This document shows positions 1-6,366 of a stretch of DNA of 10,381 nucleotides, in pieces. The notes under the pieces are model-generated. The model ran no database searches, was not told the origin of the DNA, and saw nothing but the letters and a program-made list of their open reading frames with translations. The number at the start of each line of letters is the position of its first letter. The first letter of the stretch is position 1. Position numbers and translations under genes: made by a program. This DNA is from Opitutus sp. GAS368 (GTDB lineage: Bacteria > Verrucomicrobiota > Verrucomicrobiae > Opitutales > UBA953): positions 1-10,381 of the forward strand of contig CALQQQ010000025.1 of the NCBI GenBank assembly GCA_943332745.1. Reading direction: 5' to 3'.

Positions 1-3000
1 GTCAGGGGCCAATCACTGAGTTTTCCATCCACGGTGGGGGCAGTGGCGTTCAAGGGCACGGCAAGGATGCCCGTGCCGCGGCTTTTTTGCCGGGCGACTT
101 CGGCGCGGTCGAACCATTCGCGGGCTTTTTTCAAATCATCCGTAGTGACGGTGAGGCTTTGATCTGGCAGACGCTTCAGAGTCTCGAGGCCATCGACGCG
201 CACGAGGCTGGTCCGGGCGCCATCGATGAGGAAGACTTTGCCATCGGGTGTCTGCGTCATGCTGGGCCAGAAGTTTTCATCGTGCAGGGAGACATCGGTG
301 ACGTCCATATTGCGCGTAGCGACCGGGGCAGCCCAGTTCGGCCTTAGGCGGATGTCATGGAAGAGGGTGCTGACGAACATACCGTCGGCGGTGAAGAGGT
401 ACATATTCCCCATGTTGGCATTAATGCCGAACATCGGGCCAGCGGGGCCCTGGATGAAATCGCCGAGCAGGCGGGTGTGCCCGACAACCATGCCGGGTCG
501 GTCTGGGACAGCCGCTTCATGGCTAGCATGCAAACCGGGCCATGCACTAGGGTAACTCCATCGGGGCTCGCCCTTCAGCGTGCCGCCGAGTCCATGCGGA
601 GAGAACGGTGCGACGGCGTTGGTGGAGATGCTCCAATCTGCACCGAGCAACGTCTGATTTCCACCGCTGGAAGGGGGTCGACCGCCGGCGGGGCCGAGTC
701 GGGTCGGCCTGAAGTCATATTGGGGTACGCCCTGGGCATCGAAACCGGTCGAGCTGAAGAGCGCCGTATCCTCGCCGAGTTGTGTGACAACGAAACCGAG
801 ATCGCGGGTGACGGTTACGCCGCGGGCCGACCCTTTGATCATCTTCAGTTCATCAACCTGCGGCTGGCCGTCATGGTTGGTGTCGACCCAGAGGAAGGTG
901 GCGTGCTTGTCGGGCTGAGGGTTATCCTTATCGGGCGTGGTTCCTTCTGGCCAGGCAGCTCGGAATTCAGGTTTGCGGAGAAACTCCCACGCGTGGGCAT
1001 CGCCGAAGGCGGCAACGAGCCGAGCGGACTGGCCGTCATCGCGCCAAACGAAAGCGGCATTGTCGCCACCCGTGGGAGTGTGTGTGTAGCAACTCGTAAA
1101 GTAGCGGGTGCCTTTGCTTGCCCGCGGGTAAAGTGGCCAATCGGGAGAGTAGGGACCGTAATGGGCTTCGAGGAGCGGACTAGGCCGAGCAAAGACCCGT
1201 TTCAATTGGTCGGTGCCATTTTGCCAATTGAGTGCGAACTCCATGCCCCGGTAGAAGAATTTACCTGCATCCTGCGAATCCAGGACACCGCCGCCGCCGT
1301 ACTCCGCGGGTCCGTAGAAAGTGCGATCGAGTTTGCCTTCATTCGACCAGACGGTAATCCGTCGGGGATTGTTGTCGGCTTCCGCAACCCACACGCGGCC
1401 TTGCGAATCGAGAGCCAGGCCGTTGGGATTATTGAGGTGAAGTGGGTTATAGTCTCCCTCGGCCGGGGCTCCTGGCTTGCCGATTTTCCGGAGGGGTTTT
1501 CCGGCGGCGCTATAGATCTTGATTTGATGGGCGTTGCCGCGATCGGTGATGAGCAGCTCGCCCGTGGGGCTGATGATGATATGTCGCGGATCTTCGAGCC
1601 CATCGGCAATCAGGGTTTCGGCATGGGTGGTTTTGGCTGAAGCAAAGGCGAGCAGTTTGCGCCCGCTGAGAACCAGCATGCGCCCTTGCGCGTCAAACGT
1701 GACGCCGCGCGGGCTCTCTACGTTGAGGCGGCCGCTGATGGTGCCGGCTTTGGCGTCGACGAAGATCAGTTCATTCTGCCGCAGCATCGCGCAGACAATC
1801 ATCCCGTCATGCACCGCGATGGCGCTGAGGACGAATTGCCGGTCTCCGCCTTCGAAGCCTTCGAGGAGCGCTGGCCGCGGATCGGTCGGCTTTTTGGGAC
1901 TCTGGTCGTCGCCGAGCCGGGTTTTGAAAATGGGTTGATCACCGAAGGTCTTGGTTTTGGCGGTGAGGCGCAGTTCCCCTTCCCAGACGGAACCAACGTA
2001 GCAGAGGTGAGTGGGGGTGGCGTTGGCGCCCGTATCAACGGCGAGGGTGGGCGCACCGGTCCAATTTCCGCCGATCCAGCCCTGGCCACCAAGTTTGGTG
2101 CCATCTTCATGGAGCCACTGTAAACCGTGTCCGCCTTCAGCGACGTAGCATCCGGTGAAGATCAAGGGCTTACCGTCAGCGGTGCGTGATCCAGGGACAG
2201 CGGCGATGCTTGTGGGTGGCGTGTGGGTCGTTCCCCAACAGCCGGTCTTGTCCGCGGTCTCCCAAGCCGGCTTGCCGGCGCTGTAGAGGCTGAATTCATA
2301 GCGGAGGCTCAGCGGCTTGCGCCACAGGCCGCGCACGGTGTAGTCGCCAGGTGCCACCGGGCGGGTCGGGATATTGTAGACGCCGTGTTTGGCGGCTTCG
2401 GGGTCGCGGAGGAGGTCGTCGCTGCCATCCCACCACGCGATATTCTCGCCGGCCGGGAAGGGGGTCTCGCTGACGAGATTACGCACGCGGCGGCCCGCTT
2501 GATCTTCGATGACCAAAGTCACCAAGCCTGCCTCGGGGAGCGTGAAGCGCACGGGAATCGGCGGAGACTCTTCGCGCGACTTAGGCAGGACGATGCTCGC
2601 CAGTGCTTTATCCTTAAGCGGCACCAGTGCCATCAACTCACCGAGCCAGACGCGTTTGCCGTCTCGATCGCTTTTCTCCAAGTGGCCGCCTTTACTCCCT
2701 TTCATAACGGCGGTGATGCGCACCCGGATGGCCCGCGTGCTTACCGGGTGGTCGAAGGTAATCCAGTTCGGGCCGAGCGCGCTGGGGTAGAAGGTTTTCA
2801 GGTTTTCGCCGGTGCCGACCCGCGTCCAGGCCGAGGCCGGTGCCACGCTGACATTCGCATCGTCGGCACCGGTGAAGGCGTCGACCTCGCAGGCGGCAAA
2901 TCCCGCCCAGAGTAGACAGAGTCGCTCCAAGTTGACGGCTTGCGGCCAAGTGAGCGTGATGACTTCAGGATGCTCCGCTGAAATTACAATGGGGGCGCCT

Positions 3001-3689
3001 TTCTCGGCGTTTTCCCAAGTCAGCCAAGTGCTGTTGTGGGATTCGTCGACGATTTTCATCGAGACGTCTTCGCGGGCTCGGGATTGTACGAGTGACTGCG
3101 GAGCGATGTTGCCTAGGCGATCGGAGAGGAGCCAGAGGCCCGCGAGATGTCCAGCGGTACCTTTGTCTCGGGCAGCCGGGGTATGGCTGAAGCGGAGGGC
3201 CCGGGTGGAGGTGCCGGGGGGTAGCACCCAGAGTCCGTAAGCCCCTTCGGCGACTTCTTCGTTTGTTTCCGCCCCGTTTACCAAGCGCTTCGCGGGAAGC
3301 CATTGAGAGTCATCGGCGAGATCGCCTGGATAGGCGGCATCGGATTTCAGGACGCTTAAGGAGCCACCGCCGCCCACGAGTATGCTCCCCACAGGAATGG
3401 CCTGGGTGAAGCCGATGCGTAAATAACGAACCCCGGGGGCACGGCCGGCTCCATAGGTGGCGCCTCTCCAGTGGGTCGTTGCTTGCTTGTTCCAGACCAC
3501 GGCCTTGGGTCCCAGTTTCGCTGTCTCTTTGTCGCCTGGCACGAGCGATTCCGGAGCCGTGCCGATCCGTTCCGAAAAAGTAGCAGCATCGAGCAGATTG
3601 GCGTCGAAGGCTGTGAGAGGTGCAGCGGCGTGCAGTGTGGCCGACTGGACGAGCAGCACGATGCTGCATAGAGACAAGATGATTTTCAT
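1..3689 (-). CDS. Large secreted multidomain beta-propeller protein (discoidin-like, FlgD-like, CBM9-like), C-terminus off-window
   Basis: Reading the minus strand from the ATG at 3689 gives 1,229 residues without a stop, running off the left edge. Residues 1-22 (MKIILSLCSIVLLVQSATLHA) form a signal peptide ending in an Ala-rich cleavage site, so the product is exported. Residues about 60-185 and 225-335 look like two discoidin/F5-8-type beta-sandwiches. Residues about 375-460 match a FlgD-like Ig fold (FTLPEAGLVTLVIEDQAGRR, then PAGENIAWWDG). This is followed by the segment GDYTVRGLW and a Trp-rich THTPPTS stretch often seen after that fold in PVC proteins. Residues about 495-1175 form a beta-propeller with NHL-like blades (DPRHIIISPTGELLITDRG; NNPNGLALDSQGRVWVAEAD) and an EF-hand-like loop at 936-947. 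The last residues, TVDGKLSDWPL, look like the start of a CBM9-type domain. It is the last visible gene of the operon, 43 bases after its neighbour. The frame is certain and the domain calls are by eye. A structural or carbohydrate-binding surface role is inferred; no catalytic site was recognised. Confidence 0.9.
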   Translation of the reverse strand, partial: MKIILSLCSIVLLVQSATLHAAAPLTAFDANLLDAATFSERIGTAPESLVPGDKETAKLGPKAVVWNKQATTHWRGATYGAGRAPGVRYLRIGFTQAIPVGSILVGGGGSLSVLKSDAAYPGDLADDSQWLPAKRLVNGAETNEEVAEGAYGLWVLPPGTSTRALRFSHTPAARDKGTAGHLAGLWLLSDRLGNIAPQSLVQSRAREDVSMKIVDESHNSTWLTWENAEKGAPIVISAEHPEVITLTWPQAVNLERLCLLWAGFAACEVDAFTGADDANVSVAPASAWTRVGTGENLKTFYPSALGPNWITFDHPVSTRAIRVRITAVMKGSKGGHLEKSDRDGKRVWLGELMALVPLKDKALASIVLPKSREESPPIPVRFTLPEAGLVTLVIEDQAGRRVRNLVSETPFPAGENIAWWDGSDDLLRDPEAAKHGVYNIPTRPVAPGDYTVRGLWRKPLSLRYEFSLYSAGKPAWETADKTGCWGTTHTPPTSIAAVPGSRTADGKPLIFTGCYVAEGGHGLQWLHEDGTKLGGQGWIGGNWTGAPTLAVDTGANATPTHLCYVGSVWEGELRLTAKTKTFGDQPIFKTRLGDDQSPKKPTDPRPALLEGFEGGDRQFVLSAIAVHDGMIVCAMLRQNELIFVDAKAGTISGRLNVESPRGVTFDAQGRMLVLSGRKLLAFASAKTTHAETLIADGLEDPRHIIISPTGELLITDRGNAHQIKIYSAAGKPLRKIGKPGAPAEGDYNPLHLNNPNGLALDSQGRVWVAEADNNPRRITVWSNEGKLDRTFYGPAEYGGGGVLDSQDAGKFFYRGMEFALNWQNGTDQLKRVFARPSPLLEAHYGPYSPDWPLYPRASKGTRYFTSCYTHTPTGGDNAAFVWRDDGQSARLVAAFGDAHAWEFLRKPEFRAAWPEGTTPDKDNPQPDKHATFLWVDTNHDGQPQVDELKMIKGSARGVTVTRDLGFVVTQLGEDTALFSSTGFDAQGVPQYDFRPTRLGPAGGRPPSSGGNQTLLGADWSISTNAVAPFSPHGLGGTLKGEPRWSYPSAWPGLHASHEAAVPDRPGMVVGHTRLLGDFIQGPAGPMFGINANMGNMYLFTADGMFVSTLFHDIRLRPNWAAPVATRNMDVTDVSLHDENFWPSMTQTPDGKVFLIDGARTSLVRVDGLETLKRLPDQSLTVTTDDLKKAREWFDRAEVARQKSRGTGILAVPLNATAPTVDGKLSDWPL
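849..884 (-). other. EF-hand-like calcium-binding loop within the large propeller protein
   Basis: Residues 936-947 of the large protein read DTNHDGQPQVDE. This fits the 12-residue EF-hand loop: acidic or Asn at positions 1, 3 and 5, Gly at 6 and Glu at 12. The loop follows a hydrophobic strand (FLWV) rather than an EF-hand helix, so it resembles the isolated calcium loops of secreted beta-propellers more than a paired EF-hand domain. Calcium binding is inferred from the ligand pattern. Confidence 0.6.
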
Positions 3690-3708
3690 TACAAAATACG
3701 GATGTTCA

Positions 3709-3733
3709 AGCGATGGGGTAAATTTCAATCGCT
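3709..3733 (-). repeat. Small inverted repeat at the junction of the two secreted-protein genes
   Basis: AGCGAT at 3709-3714 and ATCGCT at 3728-3733 are perfect inverted arms of 6 bp with a 13-base loop. The right arm reaches the first base of the TGA stop (3733-3735) of the upstream gene, and the hairpin lies 19 bases before the next ATG. There is no T-run, so it does not look like an intrinsic terminator. It could be a weak hairpin modulating read-through or translation, or chance. Confidence 0.3.
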
Positions 3734-4953
3734 CATTCCCGGCCGTGGAATTGTTCTTCTTGCGGTAAAGCGATGACCTTCCATGTGGCCGGGTAGAAGC
3801 GCACGATGCGGCGGGGGCGGTAGCCTTCGAGGAGCATGTCGCACTTCACTTTGATTTGGACGCCGCTGCTGCCGGGCTCGCGTGATCCTTTCTTGATATC
3901 GAGAATATTACCGCCTTTGCGGTCGTTGACCGGGTCGTACGTCATCAGGCTGTCGCGGGCGACGGCGATGGTGCCCTTGGGGGCTTTGGGGTTGTCTTCG
4001 GGCTTGGAGAGCGGCCATCCGAAGGGTTTCTCGTCGATGAGGGTTAGTTCGTCGAATAGCTTGGGGTCGATGCCACCGAAGAGCGTGAGGGTGACAATCT
4101 GGGCACGATCATCGACGGACTGAATCCAAGCCGGTAAGCCGTGCTCCCGGACGTGGTCTCGGTGGGTCGCGAGTTGAGCTTGGGTGGCGTGCGTGCGGGA
4201 GGTTTCATCTACCCACACGCGGGTGATGCGGCCTGGGCTGTAGAGGGTGGCCCAAGTGAGGTTGAGGAGTACGGTCTGGCCAGGTTGCAGTGCTTTCAGG
4301 TCCGCAAAGCCGTTGCCTTGGAAGACTCGGGTGCTGCTCAGTAAATCGAAGACCGCGGGCTTACCTTTGCCGAAGGGCTTACCGTCGGCCATGAGTGTGG
4401 CGGTGAGTTTGGCGGTCTGGAGGTCGACGCGCTCGATTTTCCAGAGCTGCTGCTGGCGCGCATGGAAGGTGAAATCGTCTTCAATCCGGAAGCAGCGACG
4501 AAATTCCCATTCAGGGGTCTTACGTTCCCAGGAGGTTTCGGGCAGGGCTGACTTGTCGCCGGGCTTGGCGAGGTAGAACAAGCCATGCAGGTGGGTGCCC
4601 AGCGGTATGTCTTGCAGTGCTGCCGGTGCGCCGTGGTACCAGATGGATCCATACGGTAGCATCGTGGCATCAAGCGGCAGATCGAGGACGCTGGCGTCCT
4701 GGCTGTCATTGCGATCCACGCGAATTTGCAGGCGGCGTTCCAAGTGGTTGACGTGGATGAGTTCGCCGGAGATGGCATGTGCCGAGCCTTCCGGCGGGAA
4801 TTCGCCATCGACCGGCTGGAACCATTTCAGCGGCTTGCCGTCGCGCTCGACCTTGAGGGCGGCGGGCCCTTCGGCGTCAGTGCGGAAGGCCGGCTGATTC
4901 GCAGCTGCGAGAATGCCTGCGAAGCTGAGGAGCAGAGGAAACAGGTGACGCAT
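3733..4953 (-). CDS. Secreted protein of unknown function with three OB-like beta repeats
   Basis: The product has 406 residues. The N-terminus MRHLFPLLLSFAGILAAA is a signal peptide probably cut near residue 18, so the protein is likely periplasmic or surface exposed. I do not recognise a named family. By eye the mature chain contains three related beta-rich segments at residues 63-128, 171-248 and 275-388. Each opens with a strand pair around a turn (ELIHVNHLERRLQIRV; KIERVDLQTAKLTATL; WIQSVDDRAQIVTLTL) and closes with a strand run near a 'DI/DL..L..G' turn. The second and third end in PGRITRVWVD and RPRRIVRFYP. This resembles DUF5666/OB-like barrels, by inference only. Residues 249-273 form a likely helix between repeats two and three. 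No haem motif, metal site or sorting tag is seen. The ATG lies 6 bases after the DUF1501 stop with no clear Shine-Dalgarno site, suggesting translational coupling and a role tied to the PSD1/DUF1501 pair. Confidence 0.88.
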   Translation of the reverse strand: MRHLFPLLLSFAGILAAANQPAFRTDAEGPAALKVERDGKPLKWFQPVDGEFPPEGSAHAISGELIHVNHLERRLQIRVDRNDSQDASVLDLPLDATMLPYGSIWYHGAPAALQDIPLGTHLHGLFYLAKPGDKSALPETSWERKTPEWEFRRCFRIEDDFTFHARQQQLWKIERVDLQTAKLTATLMADGKPFGKGKPAVFDLLSSTRVFQGNGFADLKALQPGQTVLLNLTWATLYSPGRITRVWVDETSRTHATQAQLATHRDHVREHGLPAWIQSVDDRAQIVTLTLFGGIDPKLFDELTLIDEKPFGWPLSKPEDNPKAPKGTIAVARDSLMTYDPVNDRKGGNILDIKKGSREPGSSGVQIKVKCDMLLEGYRPRRIVRFYPATWKVIALPQEEQFHGRE

Positions 4954-4959
4954 AGAAGT

Positions 4960-6354
4960 TCAGGCGAGGATTTCCTTCACGACGTCGCCGTAGACGTCGG
5001 TCAGGCGGAAGTCGCGACCGAGGTGGCGGGCGGTCAGTTTTAGGTGATCGACACCGAGCAGGTGGAGGATGGTCGCGTGGAGGTCGTGGACGTGGATCTT
5101 GCCGGCGACGGTGCGGTAACCCATCTCGTCGCTTTCGCCGTAGGTGAGGCCAGCCTTGATGCCGCCGCCCGCCATCCATGAGCAGAAGCTCTCGGGTTGG
5201 TGTTCGCGGCCGTGCTTATCGATGGGTGATTTGCCGCTGAGATCTTGGCTCCACGGCGTACGGCCGAATTCACCGCTCCAGAGTACGAGCGTGTTTTCGA
5301 GTAGGCCGCGGGACTTTAGGTCCTTGATGAGGGCGGCGACCGGTTGATCGGTCTGCGCGCAGAGCTTGGGGAGGTTGCCGCGGATATCGCCGTGGTGATC
5401 CCAGCCGCCGACACTGACCTGCACGAAGCGGACGCCGGATTCGCTCAGCTTACGGGCGAGGAGGCAGGCGCGCCCGAACTTATCGGTGTCCTTGCCGCCC
5501 ACACCGTAGAGGTCGAGGGTCGCCTTGGATTCCTTCGACAGGTCGACGATCTCCGGGGTGGTTGTCTGCATGCGGAAGGCCAGTTCCATGCTCTTGATCA
5601 TGCCTTCCATGCTTTCATCGCCGACGACATCGCTCTTCAGTTGGCGATTCATCCGCTGGATGAGATCGAGGCGCTTGCGCTGAATCGCCGCGCTCTCGGA
5701 GGCGTTGCCGAGGTTTTCGATGGGCAGGCTTTGGGCGCTGGCCGGGACGGTGAGGCTGGTCCCTTGGTGAGCAGCCGGCAGGAAGGAGTTGTCGTAGGTG
5801 CGGATACCCTGCGGGTGGATGGTAACAAAACTCGGCAGATTTTGATTCTCTGTTCCGAGTCCGTAGCTGATCCACGAGCCCATCGACGGACGGACTTCGG
5901 TGAAGGTGCCCGTGTGAAATTGCTGGGTGGCACCGGCGTGCTGGGGATTATCCGCGTTCATGCCACGGAGCAGGCAGATATCGTCCGCGACGGTCGCCAG
6001 GTGCGGAAGTAGGTCTGAGATCATCATCCCACTCTTTCCCCGAGGGCGGACGGGCGCCTGGGTGCCGAGTGCGAGGAATTTCTCCGTGCCCACCTGAGTA
6101 ATCTCTTTGCGCAGGGGCGAATCGATGCTTTTACCGTGGCGGTCGTTGATGAAGGCCTTCGGGTCGAAGAGGTCGATCTGGGACGGGCCGCCCTGCATGA
6201 AGAGGAAGATGACGCGTTTAGCTTTGGGGGCGACGCCGTTGGTGTACGACGCAGTGGGCACGACGGCGGCACGGAGCAAATCTTGGAAGGCGAGGGCGCC
6301 GAAGCCGCAGGCGGTGCGCTGCAGCATCTGACGTCGGCTAATAGGTGGAAGCAT
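4960..6354 (-). CDS. DUF1501 family protein, Tat-exported
   Basis: The product has 464 residues, a usual length for DUF1501 proteins, which belong to the alkaline phosphatase/sulfatase-like superfamily and have no settled function. The N-terminus carries a twin-arginine signal, SRRQML at residues 6-11, followed by a moderately hydrophobic stretch to about residue 30. Export in folded form through Tat is therefore likely. Family motifs occur in order: FLFMQGGPSQIDLFDP (50-65), DLLPHLATVADDICLLRGM (114-132), GGWDHHGD (316-323), LWSGEFGRTPW (358-368), SWMAGGGIKAGLTYGESDE (392-410) and HDLHATILHLLGVDH (423-437), closing with GRDFRLTDVYGDVVKEIL. The Asp and His residues in GPSQID, WDHH and HDLH are probable metal ligands, inferred from the superfamily. 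It starts 12 bases after the PSD1 stop. Physical pairing with PSD1 is very common in Planctomycetota and Verrucomicrobiota and suggests that the two act together outside the cytoplasm. Confidence 0.95.
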   Translation of the reverse strand: MLPPISRRQMLQRTACGFGALAFQDLLRAAVVPTASYTNGVAPKAKRVIFLFMQGGPSQIDLFDPKAFINDRHGKSIDSPLRKEITQVGTEKFLALGTQAPVRPRGKSGMMISDLLPHLATVADDICLLRGMNADNPQHAGATQQFHTGTFTEVRPSMGSWISYGLGTENQNLPSFVTIHPQGIRTYDNSFLPAAHQGTSLTVPASAQSLPIENLGNASESAAIQRKRLDLIQRMNRQLKSDVVGDESMEGMIKSMELAFRMQTTTPEIVDLSKESKATLDLYGVGGKDTDKFGRACLLARKLSESGVRFVQVSVGGWDHHGDIRGNLPKLCAQTDQPVAALIKDLKSRGLLENTLVLWSGEFGRTPWSQDLSGKSPIDKHGREHQPESFCSWMAGGGIKAGLTYGESDEMGYRTVAGKIHVHDLHATILHLLGVDHLKLTARHLGRDFRLTDVYGDVVKEILA

Positions 6355-6366
6355 GGGCGTGGGGCT

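Noticed and set aside
357..1640. Long plus-strand open frame of 427 codons
   Set aside because: It is the codon-aligned antisense of the giant propeller gene, whose sense frame rarely uses TTA, CTA or TCA. It shows no domain, signal or initiation site, while the minus strand has clear NHL motifs.
2223..2915. Plus-strand open frame of 230 codons
   Set aside because: Antisense shadow of the discoidin-like and FlgD-like part of the giant gene.
5344..6012. Plus-strand open frame opposite DUF1501
   Set aside because: Antisense shadow in the same codon phase as the DUF1501 gene, with no independent support.
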